A stretch of DNA of 64,000 nucleotides, taken from positions 124,001 to 188,000 of the forward strand of contig NZ_PVLQ01000027.1 of assembly GCF_002980595.1 (NCBI RefSeq), given 5' to 3'. The DNA is from Malikia granosa. Lineage in GTDB: Bacteria > Pseudomonadota > Gammaproteobacteria > Burkholderiales > Burkholderiaceae_C. Below, piece by piece: positions 18,974 through 27,221 of this stretch. Position 1 is the first letter of the stretch. Every line of letters begins with the position of its first letter. Position numbers and translations under genes: made by a program. Under the pieces are notes generated by a model. That model worked only from the letters and a program-made list of their open reading frames with translations. It made no database searches and was not told where the DNA came from.

Positions 18974-19728
18974 CGCGTGGCCTCCAGTTGCTGGCGCAAT
19001 GTGGCGCACTGAGCGTGGAAGCCGGCCTGGTCGCGCCAGCGGGCGCTGCGCGGGCGCTCGGCACTGATCGACAAGCGCGCCTGCAGCCGGCCGCGGTCGA
19101 GCAGGCTGACCTGATCGCCCAGGAAGGCGGCCTCGGCCAGGTCATGGGTCACGAATAGCACGGCGCTGCCCTGTTCGGCGCAGACCGCCAGCAGGTCCTG
19201 CTGCAGCTCCTCGCGCGTCAAGGCGTCGAGCGCGGCAAAGGGCTCGTCCATGCACAGCAGCGCCGGCTGCTGCATCCAGGCCCTGGCCACGGCGACCCGG
19301 CTCTGCTGGCCGCCCGAGAGCTGCGCGGGCCGGCGCTGCGCCTGCTCCGCGATGCCGAGCCGCTGCAGCCAATGCCTGGCCTGTTCCCGGTCAGCGGCGG
19401 TCACGCGCCGCTCGAGTGAAATCGGCAGCAGCACGTTGTCGAGCACGCTCAGCCAGTCGAGCAGGGTCGGGCGCTGGAACACGAAGGCGACCTCGCGCAG
19501 CGGGCCGCGCACCGCTTCGCCGCGCCACAGCACCCGGCCGCTGCCGGGCAGCAGCAGGCCGGCGGCGAGCTTGAGCAGGCTGGTCTTGCCGCAGCCGCTG
19601 CGCCCCAGCAGGCAATGGAATTCGCCGGCCTTGATCTGCAGGGCTATGCCTTGCAGCACCGGACGGCCATCGGCATAGGCAAAGCCGATCTGCTCGAGGG
19701 TCAACAGCGGCGTCATTTCAGACTTCAT
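18970..19728 (-). CDS. ABC importer ATP-binding protein
   Basis: A 252-residue nitrate/sulfonate/taurine-type ATPase. Walker A is GRSGCGKTS, the Q-loop is FVFQRPTLLDWLS, the signature is LSGGQQSRVAVARAW, Walker B is ALLCMDEPFAALD and the H-loop is LFVTHDLAEA. ATG 19728 overlaps the end of the LuxC-like gene by 11 bases; a second ATG at 19716 would start 1 base after it. Either way it is translationally coupled. All catalytic motifs are intact. Confidence 0.92.
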   Translation of the reverse strand: MKSEMTPLLTLEQIGFAYADGRPVLQGIALQIKAGEFHCLLGRSGCGKTSLLKLAAGLLLPGSGRVLWRGEAVRGPLREVAFVFQRPTLLDWLSVLDNVLLPISLERRVTAADREQARHWLQRLGIAEQAQRRPAQLSGGQQSRVAVARAWMQQPALLCMDEPFAALDALTREELQQDLLAVCAEQGSAVLFVTHDLAEAAFLGDQVSLLDRGRLQARLSISAERPRSARWRDQAGFHAQCATLRQQLEATR

Positions 19729-21178
19729 AGTCGGTCAGGCCTTCGGCCAGCGCCTCGGCTGAGGCTTCCAGGTCGACCAGGGTCACCAGGTCGAGCAGGC
19801 TCGGGCGGCCGTCGGTGTGCCAGCCCGGCGCCGGCAGGGTCATGTGGCCGATGGCGCTCAGGCGGGTCACGCCCACTGCCGCCAGCTGGCTGGCCAGCGC
19901 CTGCAGCTGTTCCGGCGCCACCGCCAGGCCCGCGCTTTGCAGATGGCGCCGCTGCGGCGCCAGCCAGGCTGGCAACTCGTCTAGGCTGTCGAGCGCCACC
20001 ACCTGCACGCAGCGGTGCAGCGGGCCGGGCGCAATTACCGTCGGCCGGTCGCGGTAGACCAGGCTCCAGCCGTGATCCGGGTGGCCCAGGACCTGCACGC
20101 TGGCATCGTCGAATCCGGCCCATTCCAGGCTGCTGCGCCATTGCGCGATCTGGGCCGCCTCCGCCAGTCCGGGCTGCGGCCGCGGGAATTTTGCGGAGAG
20201 CTGCTGCAGGCCGGCGGCCAGTCGCTGGGCGAATTCCAGTGGCGACACCTGGCCGCCGCGCTCGACATAGAAGGCCTGCGGCGAGTAGCAGCCCTGCTGC
20301 TCGTGCCGCACCAGGTCGTCCGCCGCCAGCCGCGCGATGGCCGGCGCGCGGCCAGCGCTCAAGGCGGCACGGCCGACCACGCCGAAGCTCAGCTTGTGGC
20401 CATGCGGCAGGAAGCGCACCCCGGGCGGCAGTTGCGCCTGCAGCTCGCGCAGCGCGGCGTCGCCGCCATAGGCCAGCAAGGTGTCGGCCTCGCTCCAGAT
20501 GGCGCTGGCCGTGTCGAGGTCCTGCCGCTCCCACCACAGCACCGCGACGGCAGCACCCAGGCGCGTTTCCAGCCTGGCCAGGGTCTGGGCGAACACGGTG
20601 GCGAACACCGGTTCGCCGGCCGAGACCTTGCCGATATTGCCGGCCTTGGCCAGCAGGCCGCAGACCAGGCTCCACAGCGGCAGTCCCGGCACGTTGCCGG
20701 CCCAGACATGGGCCAGCAGATCCGGCCCCTCGGCATGGGTCCAGCCGCCGGTCACGCGCGGCTCGAAGCCGTCGAGCAGCGCCGGGTTGCCCAGATCCTC
20801 GACCAGGAAGCGCTGCAGCTGCAGCGCGCGGAAGGTCCGCAGCGTGGGGCCCAGGTTGACCCGGATCATTTCGGCCGAAAAGCCGGTGCTCAGCGGCAGC
20901 CAGCGCAGCAGCAGCTGGTGCTCAGGAGCTGCGGGGTCGAGCAGCTGCTGGATCACGCGGTCGATCGCCTGCACGATGTCGCGCACCGGCAGCGCGCGCA
21001 GGCCCTGGCGGCCCGGGCCGCGGATCTGCTCGCACAGCGTCCGCAGCTGGTCCGGCGTCAGCGCCGCTACCTCGAAGCCATGGCCGGCGGGCAGCTGCGG
21101 CGCCGGCAGCTCGCGCCAGGCCAGCTGCCCGGCGTCCAGCCCCGGCAGATGGCCAACCCGGAATACCTCAGGCTTCAT
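19718..21178 (-). CDS. LuxC-like acyl-CoA/acyl-protein reductase
   Basis: The 486-residue protein follows the LuxC fatty-acyl reductase pattern. It has an N-terminal segment of about 130 residues, a Rossmann-type region with WAGNVPGLPLW (near 160-170) and GKVSAGEP, and the catalytic Cys297 in EQQGCYSPQAFYVE. LuxC enzymes reduce an activated acyl group to an aldehyde with NADPH. The start overlaps the LuxE-like stop by 4 bases (ATGA). There is no luciferase (LuxAB), LuxD or FMN reductase here, so this is not a light operon. The TPP riboswitch and the importer suggest that the substrate is a carboxylated thiamine-related compound rather than a fatty acid. That substrate is an inference. Confidence 0.85.
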   Translation of the reverse strand: MKPEVFRVGHLPGLDAGQLAWRELPAPQLPAGHGFEVAALTPDQLRTLCEQIRGPGRQGLRALPVRDIVQAIDRVIQQLLDPAAPEHQLLLRWLPLSTGFSAEMIRVNLGPTLRTFRALQLQRFLVEDLGNPALLDGFEPRVTGGWTHAEGPDLLAHVWAGNVPGLPLWSLVCGLLAKAGNIGKVSAGEPVFATVFAQTLARLETRLGAAVAVLWWERQDLDTASAIWSEADTLLAYGGDAALRELQAQLPPGVRFLPHGHKLSFGVVGRAALSAGRAPAIARLAADDLVRHEQQGCYSPQAFYVERGGQVSPLEFAQRLAAGLQQLSAKFPRPQPGLAEAAQIAQWRSSLEWAGFDDASVQVLGHPDHGWSLVYRDRPTVIAPGPLHRCVQVVALDSLDELPAWLAPQRRHLQSAGLAVAPEQLQALASQLAAVGVTRLSAIGHMTLPAPGWHTDGRPSLLDLVTLVDLEASAEALAEGLTDYEV

Positions 21179-22266
21179 GTCCGCGCGGCCGACACGAAGG
21201 ACTCGACCGCCAGCGAGCAGCCCTTGGCCTGGGCGCCCTCGGCGCGTCCGAGCAGCTGGAAGCCGTCGGCGCCGACGATGCCGACATCCTCGGTCAGAAT
21301 GCTAAGCACCGAGTTGTAGTTGGCCAGGTCGGTGTGCACCAGGATGCCGCGCTCGCCGTCTGGCACCGACTGGCCGGTCAGCGGGTCGATGGCACGGGTG
21401 CGCATCCAGTGCGGGCCGCGCTTGACCGAGGGCACGACCGCGTTGCCGCGGTCGTAGAACTGGGTGCTGAGCTCGGTCATGCCGTACATGTTGATGCAAT
21501 GCTCGCGCGCCACGCCGAACACCTCGGACAGCTGGGCGTAGAACTGCTCCATCGGGATCTCGCGCGAGCGGCCCTTGAAGCCGCCGGTATCGAGCAGCCA
21601 GCTGCCCGCCGGCAGGCGGAAGTCCTCGCCCAGACCGGCCAGCGCGTCCATCAGGTGCACGAAGCTGTAGCTCGCGCCGAGCAGCGCGACCGGCTGCTGC
21701 TCGGCTCGTGCGCCGCGCAGGAATTCCAGCAGGCCGGCCTCATCCATGCCCTCCAGGTCCCAGCAATGGCGGCTGCCGCTCAAGCCGAAATCGTCCCGGC
21801 ACAGCTGGAGGTAATGCGCGAGCGACGAGTTCGGCAGCGCCGCCTCGTCCGGGAACAGGATGGCCATGCGGATCGGCAGCGGGCCGGCACAGTTGGCGCA
21901 GTCGGCGAAATGGCGCCGCATCGACGCGTCATAGACCCGCAGCTCGGGGTGGTAATGGCGGCCTTTCTGGTCCTCGCCGCCGGTCGTGCCGCTGGTGGTG
22001 AAGACGCGCGCGCAGGCCTCGACCGGGGTGCAGCTCAGCGTGAGCTGCTTGAAGCCGTTGACCGGCACCGCCGGGATGTCCTGCCAGCGGCGCACCGTCG
22101 CCGGGGTGCGGCCGCGCGACTGGCAGAAGCGGGCATAGGCCGGATTGTGGCGCACCTGGTGCGCGAACAGGCGCAGCGCCAGCGCGTTGAAGGCCGCGTC
22201 GTCCGCGTCGGGCAGGGCGATGAAGTCCAGCAGGTCCTGGACCAGGTCCGGAGTTGAAGAGGCCAT
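21175..22266 (-). CDS. LuxE-like acyl-protein synthetase / acyltransferase
   Basis: A 363-residue LuxE/PaaK-superfamily protein. It shows TTSGTTGGEDQ (nucleotide loop), YSFVHLMDAL, INMYGMTELSTQFYD and a C-terminal KGCSLAVE with Cys350 at the position of the acyl-accepting Cys of LuxE. Such proteins adenylate a carboxylic acid and pass it to a partner reductase. It is the first gene behind the TPP riboswitch. Two starts are possible. ATG 22311 lies 22 bases after the aptamer and adds 15 residues. ATG 22266 gives the usual family length and leaves a strong hairpin (22281-22300) in the leader; I prefer it. Neither has a good Shine-Dalgarno. The acid activated is unknown; a pyrimidine or thiazole carboxylate is my hypothesis. 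Confidence 0.85.
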   Translation of the reverse strand: MASSTPDLVQDLLDFIALPDADDAAFNALALRLFAHQVRHNPAYARFCQSRGRTPATVRRWQDIPAVPVNGFKQLTLSCTPVEACARVFTTSGTTGGEDQKGRHYHPELRVYDASMRRHFADCANCAGPLPIRMAILFPDEAALPNSSLAHYLQLCRDDFGLSGSRHCWDLEGMDEAGLLEFLRGARAEQQPVALLGASYSFVHLMDALAGLGEDFRLPAGSWLLDTGGFKGRSREIPMEQFYAQLSEVFGVAREHCINMYGMTELSTQFYDRGNAVVPSVKRGPHWMRTRAIDPLTGQSVPDGERGILVHTDLANYNSVLSILTEDVGIVGADGFQLLGRAEGAQAKGCSLAVESFVSAART

Positions 22267-22280
22267 GGCAGCTTTCGAGG

Positions 22281-22300
22281 GCAGGGCTGCCAGGCCCTGC
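22281..22300 (-). promoter_or_regulatory. Hairpin between TPP aptamer and LuxE-like start
   Basis: GCAGGGC-CTGGCA-GCCCTGC forms a perfect 7-bp stem with a 6-base loop. It lies 33 bases after the aptamer and 14 bases before ATG 22266. There is no U tract, so it is not a standard terminator. It may be an expression-platform element controlling translation, or merely coding sequence if ATG 22311 is used. Confidence 0.4.
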
Positions 22301-22333
22301 TGCAGCGCCATGGGGGCAACAGCAGATCCGGGA

Positions 22334-22428
22334 CCAGCTTCCCTGCGCGAGGATTACCTCAATCAGGTTCAAAGGGACTTTCTCAGTCGGCGCCCAGTCG
22401 AGTCGGATGCCAACACCCCCAGCTTTGG
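22334..22428 (-). promoter_or_regulatory. TPP (THI element) riboswitch
   Basis: Read on the minus strand, the segment holds the conserved TPP-aptamer parts in order: GGGGGTGTTGGC, CTGAGAAAGTCCC, TTTGAACCTGATTGAGG, TAATCCTCGCGCAGGGA. The outer stem can form between 22421-22428 and 22334-22340. The CTGAGA and CTGAT cores, which contact the pyrimidine and pyrophosphate, are intact. It lies 22 bases before the earliest possible LuxE-like start. The operon downstream should be expressed when thiamine pyrophosphate is low. Confidence 0.93.
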
Positions 22429-22453
22429 GTCCTGAAAGATCAGGACGCCAAAT

Positions 22454-22483
22454 ATTCTACGCCCGGTCCGATTTCCCTGCCAC
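22454..22483 (-). promoter_or_regulatory. Probable promoter of the riboswitch operon
   Basis: On the minus strand TAGAAT (22454-22459) is a good -10, with GTGGCA (22478-22483) as a weak -35 and 18-base spacing. Transcription would begin near 22447, about 19 bases before the aptamer. The -10 overlaps the stop codon of the upstream reductase gene. Confidence 0.5.
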
Positions 22484-23533
22484 GCCGAGCAGTTCGTGCA
22501 GGCGCGGGCTGGTGGTCGTGTACTGCAGCAGCTGGCGCTGCTCGGGGCGCAGCCAGGCGGCAATCGCGAAGGCCGCCAGGGTCGCCTCGTGGAAGCCGCA
22601 CAGCAGCAGCTTGCGCTTGCCGGGATAGTGGCAGATGTCGCCCACCGCATGGATACCGTCCAGGCTGGTGGCCAGGGTGGCGGGGTCCACGCTCAGCAGC
22701 TTGCGCTCCATCGCCAGGCCCCAGTCGGCGATCGGGCCCAGCTTGGGAGAAAGCCCCAGCCGCGGCAGCAGCGCGTCGGCGGCCAGCGTTTCGGTGTGCT
22801 CGTCGTCGATGGCGATCTCCAGCGCTGCCAGACGCTGGCCGTCGGCGCTTGGCTGCAGGCCGACCGGCTGGCCGAGCGCCAGCGCGATCCGGCCATCGGC
22901 CAGTGCCTGTTGCAGCGCCGCCTCGAGCGCCGGATCGGCCTTGAACTTGCTGTTGCGGTGCAGCAGCGTGACGCTGGCGCATTGCCCGCTGGCTGCGAGC
23001 TGCAGCGCGGTCTCGAGCGCGGCCTCGTCGCCGCCTTGCACCACCACGCGCTGGTCCTTGAGCCGGTCCGGCTCTACCGCGTGATAGTGGACCTGGCGGC
23101 CCTCGAAGCTTGACAGCCCGTCGATGGCGACCCGGCGCGGCACGAAGGCGCCGACGCCAGCCGCGATGACGACCGCGCGCGCCAGCAGGACCAAGCCGGC
23201 ACTGGTCTGCAGCCGCCAGCGGCCGTCGTCCTGCCGGACCAGGCCTTCGACCTGTTGCCCTAGGTGCAGCGGGGTCTTGAACGGCGCGAGCTGCTGCTGC
23301 AGCCGCTCGGCCAGTTCGCGGCCCGAGCAGACCGGGATGCCCGGCACGTCGTAGATCGGCTTGTCGGCGTAGAGCTCGACGCATTGGCCGCCGGCATGGG
23401 GCAGCGCATCGACGATTTGGCAGGGGATTTCCTGCAGGCCGAGCTGGAAGGCCTGGAACAGCCCCACCGGACCGGCGCCGATGATGACGCAGTCGATCTG
23501 CAGCGTGGTCTGGCGGTCAGGGGCAGCGCTCAT
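22457..23533 (-). CDS. Ferredoxin-NADP reductase, thioredoxin-reductase-like type
   Basis: A 358-residue flavoprotein. FAD motif: IIGAGPVGLFQAFQLG near residue 17. GGQCVELYADKPIYDVPG is the mark of TrxR-like ferredoxin/flavodoxin-NADP reductases. The NADP-binding region VVVQGGDEAALETALQLA lies near 165 and HAVGDICHYPGKRKLLLCGFHEA near the end. The CxxC of true thioredoxin reductases is absent, which supports a ferredoxin reductase. It follows the fdxA ferredoxin gene by 33 bases, so the two probably form an electron-transfer pair. Its 3' end contains the promoter of the riboswitch operon. Confidence 0.88.
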   Translation of the reverse strand: MSAAPDRQTTLQIDCVIIGAGPVGLFQAFQLGLQEIPCQIVDALPHAGGQCVELYADKPIYDVPGIPVCSGRELAERLQQQLAPFKTPLHLGQQVEGLVRQDDGRWRLQTSAGLVLLARAVVIAAGVGAFVPRRVAIDGLSSFEGRQVHYHAVEPDRLKDQRVVVQGGDEAALETALQLAASGQCASVTLLHRNSKFKADPALEAALQQALADGRIALALGQPVGLQPSADGQRLAALEIAIDDEHTETLAADALLPRLGLSPKLGPIADWGLAMERKLLSVDPATLATSLDGIHAVGDICHYPGKRKLLLCGFHEATLAAFAIAAWLRPEQRQLLQYTTTSPRLHELLGVAGKSDRA

Positions 23534-23566
23534 GCTCGATCCGGTCGACTCCAGGCCAGGCGCCGA

Positions 23567-23896
23567 TCAGCGCTGCAGCAGGTCGAGCTTGCCGGTCTTG
23601 TCCTTGAACTGCTCGTGGTCGGGCAGCGGCGCCTTGCGCTTGGTGATGCTCTTCCAGTTCGGCAGCACGGCCAGCTCGGCATTGATCTTGATCATGTGCT
23701 GCTGGTCCTTCGGCACGTCTTCCTCGGCGTAGATGGCCCCGACCGGGCACTCGGGGATGCAGACCGCGCAGTCGATGCACTCGTCCGGATCGATGGTCAG
23801 GAAGTTCGGGCCTTCGCGGAAGCAGTCGACGGGGCAGACGTCCACGCAATCGGTGTATTTGCAGGCGATGCAGGCTTCGGTAACAACGTGAGTCAT
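23567..23896 (-). CDS. fdxA: Ferredoxin FdxA, [3Fe-4S][4Fe-4S] type
   Basis: The 109-residue protein begins [26 protein letters not shown], then [18 protein letters not shown], the two cluster-binding segments of the Azotobacter-type 7Fe ferredoxin. The C-terminal tail (about 60 residues, ending LDLLQR) is also typical. It is a soluble low-potential electron carrier. The TrxR-like reductase gene follows 33 bases downstream and could reduce it with NADPH. A well-placed FNR-type promoter lies upstream (23991-24031). The mRNA leader includes a GC-rich hairpin at about 23944-23977. Confidence 0.95.
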   Translation of the reverse strand: MTHVVTEACIACKYTDCVDVCPVDCFREGPNFLTIDPDECIDCAVCIPECPVGAIYAEEDVPKDQQHMIKINAELAVLPNWKSITKRKAPLPDHEQFKDKTGKLDLLQR

Positions 23897-23990
23897 TTGG
23901 GGTGGGCTGCCGCGGCAGCGCTGAGGGTGAATCTATGGAGAAAGCCGGCGCAGCCCCGCAAAGGGCAGGCCGGCGCTGCTCGGACCCGCG

Positions 23991-24031
23991 ATTTTAAATC
24001 CTCGCGGGCCCCGTCGCTTGATCCAGGGCAA
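23991..24031 (-). promoter_or_regulatory. FNR-type activator site and -10 of fdxA
   Basis: On the minus strand TTGCCCTGGATCAA (24018-24031) is an FNR-like box with one perfect half. TAAAAT (23991-23996) is a 5/6 match to the -10, with 21 bases between. This places the box centre near -41, the classic activating position of FNR-type regulators. It predicts oxygen-responsive expression of fdxA and its reductase. Confidence 0.5.
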
Positions 24032-24039
24032 GAAGCCGG

Positions 24040-25341
24040 TCAGTTGACCAGCACGGCACCCGAGGTCTTGTGGCTGGCGGTGTCGACCAGGATCAGCGCG
24101 CCGAGCACGCGCGAGTCGGCAAACGACAGCGCCGGCACGGCTTCCTGCAGCAGCAACTCGACATGGCCGATCGCGTTCGGATCGAGCTGGCTCGCGGCTT
24201 CCTCGGCCAGGGTGTTGATCTCGAGCTTGTGCACCACGCGCTTGACCTTGGCCTTGACCCAGCGGTGGCCGTGCAGCGCCCAGTAGACGCGGCCGGCGAC
24301 CAGCGGCTCGTCGTCCATCCAGGCGACGGTGGCCGACAGTTCCTTCTGGCCCGGATAGGGGCTGACCGCCGCCGGGCTGTCGAAGTCGTCGTCGGCGACC
24401 GCTGCCGCCACCGGAGCCGCCAGGATCCAGTCGCCGCGCGAGACATCGACCTCGCGGTCGAGCGTGACACCGGCGCTGCGGCCGGCCGCCACGGCGCCGG
24501 GGCGGCGCGCATGGTCGAGCACCTGGGCCACGACCGCCTTTTGGCCGCTCGGGAACACCTGCACCTCGGTGCCGGGCGCGAAGCTGCCGGCAGCGACCCG
24601 GCCCCAGAACACGCGCCGGCCCTGGCTGGTCACATGGCTGTCGTGCTGCTTCTCGACCCATTGCACCGGCAGCGCGACCGGCGCCTGCACCTCGGTCGGG
24701 GTGTTGGGCAGTTGCTCGAGGATCTGCAGCAGGGTCGGGCCCTCGTAGCCGCACCAGCCGGGGTTCGTGAAGTCAACCACGTTCCAGCCCTTGAGCGCCG
24801 ACACCGGCACGATGGCGGTCACCGGAATGCCGGCCTCGGCCGCGAAGGCGTTCAGTGCGCCGCTGATGTTCTTGAAGGCCAGCGCGGCGTCGGCGACCGC
24901 GTCGAGCTTGTTGACCGCGAACACGATGCTCGGCACGCGCAGCAGTTTGCACAGCAGCGAGTGGCGACGGGTCTGCGGCAGCAGCTTGAGGCCGGCATCG
25001 GCCCAGTCGAGCTTGATCGCATCGACCAGCACCACGGCGGCGTCGGCGCTCGAGGCGGCCGTCACCATGTTGCGCGTGTACTGCTCGTGGCCCGGCGCGT
25101 CGCCGATGATGAACTTGCGCTCCTCGGTGCTGAAGTAGCGGTAGGCGACGTCGATCGTGATGCCCTGCTCGCGCTCGGCGGAGAGGCCGTCGGTCAGCAG
25201 CGCCAGGTCGGTCTCGCCGCCGCGTTGCACGCCGGCCAGGTGATCCTGCAGCACGGCCTTGCTGTCGACCAGCAGGCGACCGATCAGCGTGCTCTTGCCG
25301 TCGTCGACCGAGCCGCAGGTGATGAATTTGAGTGCGTCCAT
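24040..25341 (-). CDS. cysN: Sulfate adenylyltransferase large subunit (GTPase)
   Basis: CysN uses GTP hydrolysis to drive CysD in forming APS from sulfate and ATP. The 433-residue protein starts MDALKFITCGSVDDGKSTLIGRLL, with the P-loop VDDGKST; GDAPGHEQYTRNM is the G3 motif and FAVNKLD the G4 motif. The remaining two thirds are EF-Tu-like beta domains. No CysC (APS kinase) domain is fused to the C-terminus, in keeping with an APS-type reductase in this operon. Start is ATG 25341, 32 bases after cysD. It is the last gene of the operon. Confidence 0.95.
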   Translation of the reverse strand: MDALKFITCGSVDDGKSTLIGRLLVDSKAVLQDHLAGVQRGGETDLALLTDGLSAEREQGITIDVAYRYFSTEERKFIIGDAPGHEQYTRNMVTAASSADAAVVLVDAIKLDWADAGLKLLPQTRRHSLLCKLLRVPSIVFAVNKLDAVADAALAFKNISGALNAFAAEAGIPVTAIVPVSALKGWNVVDFTNPGWCGYEGPTLLQILEQLPNTPTEVQAPVALPVQWVEKQHDSHVTSQGRRVFWGRVAAGSFAPGTEVQVFPSGQKAVVAQVLDHARRPGAVAAGRSAGVTLDREVDVSRGDWILAAPVAAAVADDDFDSPAAVSPYPGQKELSATVAWMDDEPLVAGRVYWALHGHRWVKAKVKRVVHKLEINTLAEEAASQLDPNAIGHVELLLQEAVPALSFADSRVLGALILVDTASHKTSGAVLVN

Positions 25342-25373
25342 GTGTCTAGTCTCTTTGCGGGTCTGACGGGGGC

Positions 25374-26282
25374 TTAGAAATAGCCTTCGCGCTTGCGCTT
25401 TTCCATCGAGGCGTCGCTGGTCTTGTCGTCCATGCGGGTCGCGCCGCGCTCGCTCAGGTCGGCGGCCAGGGTCTCGATCACGATCTCGGCCGGGGTGGCG
25501 GCGGTGCTCGCGACCGGGCAGGTGCAGGTGATGTCGCCCACGGTGCGGAAACGCACGTCGCGCAGCACGACCTGCTCGCCCTCCTTGGGCGGGGTCAGCG
25601 GCGTGACCGGCACCAGCAGGCCCTTGCGCTCGACGATCTCGCGCTGGTGGGTGTAGTAGAGGCTGGGCAGGCCGATGTTCTCGCGCTCGATGTACTGCCA
25701 GACATCCATCTCGGTCCAGTTGCTGATCGGGAAGACGCGGAAATGCTCGCCCGGTTGCAGGCGGGTGTTGAACAGCGTCCAGAGTTCGGGCCGTTGGGCC
25801 TTGGGCTGCCACTGGCCGAAGGCGTCGCGGTGGCTGAAGATGCGTTCCTTGGCGCGCGCCTTCTCCTCGTCGCGGCGGGCGCCGCCCATCAGCGCGTCGA
25901 AGCGGAATTCCTCGATCGCTTCCAGCAGCGTGACCGACTGGTGCGCGTTGCGGCTCTCGCCCGGATGCGACAGGCGCACCGTGCCGCGCGCCATCGAGTC
26001 CTCGACGCTGCGCACGATCAGCTCGGCGCCGAGCTCCTGGGCGCGGAAATCGCGGAAATCGGTCACTTCCTTGAAGTTGTGGCCGGTGTCGATCATCAGC
26101 AGCGGATACGGGATGCGACCGATGCCGAACGCCTTCTCGGCGCACTTGAGCATCACGAGCGAGTCCTTGCCGCCCGAGAACAGCATGGCGGGACGCTCGA
26201 AGGTGGCGGCGACCTCGCGCAGGATGAAGATGGTTTCTTCTTCCAGCGCGTCGAGGTGCGAGTTGTTGAGTTGGTGGCTCAT
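25374..26282 (-). CDS. cysD: Sulfate adenylyltransferase small subunit
   Basis: CysD carries the PP-loop that adenylates sulfate. The 302-residue protein shows AMLFSGGKDSLVMLKCAEKAF near residue 35, LLMIDTGHNFKEV, GGARRDEEKARAKERIFSHRD and SNWTEMDVWQYIERENI, and ends KRKREGYF as the family does. The start is ATG 26282; the longer open frame to 26612 runs through the palindromic repeats and into cysH and is not coding. It is followed by cysN. Confidence 0.95.
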   Translation of the reverse strand: MSHQLNNSHLDALEEETIFILREVAATFERPAMLFSGGKDSLVMLKCAEKAFGIGRIPYPLLMIDTGHNFKEVTDFRDFRAQELGAELIVRSVEDSMARGTVRLSHPGESRNAHQSVTLLEAIEEFRFDALMGGARRDEEKARAKERIFSHRDAFGQWQPKAQRPELWTLFNTRLQPGEHFRVFPISNWTEMDVWQYIERENIGLPSLYYTHQREIVERKGLLVPVTPLTPPKEGEQVVLRDVRFRTVGDITCTCPVASTAATPAEIVIETLAADLSERGATRMDDKTSDASMEKRKREGYF

Positions 26283-26301
26283 ATCGGTTTCTTGGTCAGC
26301 C

Positions 26302-26417
26302 GGGGACAGCGCTGAAGGCCTGTCCCCGAGTTCATTGGGTCGGTCTAGTCGGTTGGGGACAGAGCTGAAGGCCCGCTCCCTCTGATCGGTTGGGGACAGA
26401 GCTGAAGATCTGTCCCC
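26302..26417. repeat. Three tandem palindromic repeats between cysH and cysD
   Basis: Three units of about 26 bases lie at 26302-26327, 26355-26380 and 26392-26417. Units 1 and 3 are hairpins with arms GGGGACAG and CTGTCCCC around a GCTGAAG core. Unit 2 keeps the left arm but has a decayed right arm (GCTCCC). They fill most of the gap between two genes of one operon and could form mRNA hairpins. They resemble REP-type intergenic repeats. Confidence 0.75.
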
Positions 26418-26424
26418 AAGGTCA

Positions 26425-27210
26425 TTAGCCGCCTGCCTTGACGTGCAGGCCGCATTCCTTGGCGGCTTCGTCTTCCCACCACCAGCGGCCGGCGCGGAAT
26501 TCCTCGCCCAGGCTGATCGCGCGGGTGCAGGGCACGCAGCCGATGCTCGGGAAGAACTGGTCGTGCAGCGGGTTGTAGTCGACCTGGTTTTGTGCGATGT
26601 AATGCCAGACATCGCCCCAGGTCCAGTCGGCCAGCGGGTTGAACTTGGTCAGGCCCTTGGTCGCGACCTCGGACTCGTCGATCAGCGGCACCTCGGCGCG
26701 GGCGTTCGACTGCTCGCGGCGCAGGCCGGTGATCCAGGCCTTCTGGCCCGCGAGCGCACGCGCCAGCGGTTCCATCTTGCGGATGCCGCAGCATTCCTTG
26801 CGCAGCGCGATGCTGTCGTAGATCGAGTTCTGGCCCTTGTCGCGCACGAAGGCGATCACGGCCTCATGCTGCGGGCGGTAGACCTGGATCGGCGCGCGCG
26901 AATGCGCCTCGGTGCGCTCGAGCAGCTCCAGCGTCTCGGCATGCAGCCGGCCGGTCTCGAGCACGAACACCGGGATGTCGAGTGCCAGCGCGTTGATCAG
27001 GTGCGTGATCACCACGTCCTCGGCGCCCAGGCTCGAGGCCTGCTTGAGCGGCTGGAACTCGGCGGCGGCACGCTGCAGCAGCGCCTGCGTGGTCGCGAGC
27101 TTGGTGGCATAGTCGGCCGAGGGCTTGGCGTGCAGCTCGGTCGCCGACAGGCGCTGCGGCTTGAAGGCGGAAGAGGCGTACGAGCCGTCCAGGCTGGAGG
27201 TTTCGCTCAT
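26425..27210 (-). CDS. cysH: Phosphoadenylyl/adenylyl-sulfate reductase
   Basis: A 261-residue PP-loop reductase that converts APS (or PAPS) to sulfite. Cys pairs RKECCGIRK and GCVPCTRA supply the [4Fe-4S] ligands of the APS-type enzyme. The catalytic C-terminal Cys lies in KECGLHVK, and the PP-loop region is ASSLGAEDVVITHL. The iron-sulfur motif and the lack of a cysC gene point to APS as substrate. It starts 11 bases after the DUF934 gene. Its stop is only 7 bases from the palindromic repeats that separate it from cysD. Confidence 0.95.
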   Translation of the reverse strand: MSETSSLDGSYASSAFKPQRLSATELHAKPSADYATKLATTQALLQRAAAEFQPLKQASSLGAEDVVITHLINALALDIPVFVLETGRLHAETLELLERTEAHSRAPIQVYRPQHEAVIAFVRDKGQNSIYDSIALRKECCGIRKMEPLARALAGQKAWITGLRREQSNARAEVPLIDESEVATKGLTKFNPLADWTWGDVWHYIAQNQVDYNPLHDQFFPSIGCVPCTRAISLGEEFRAGRWWWEDEAAKECGLHVKAGG

Positions 27211-27221
27211 CGGGTGTCCCT

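Noticed and set aside
19718-22266. Bioluminescence (lux) operon
   Set aside because: LuxC- and LuxE-like genes are present, but luciferase LuxA/LuxB, thioesterase LuxD and flavin reductase are absent, and a TPP riboswitch controls the unit.
26302-26417. CRISPR array
   Set aside because: The three repeats are palindromes with unequal spacing (27 and 11 bases) and one decayed copy; there are no cas genes.
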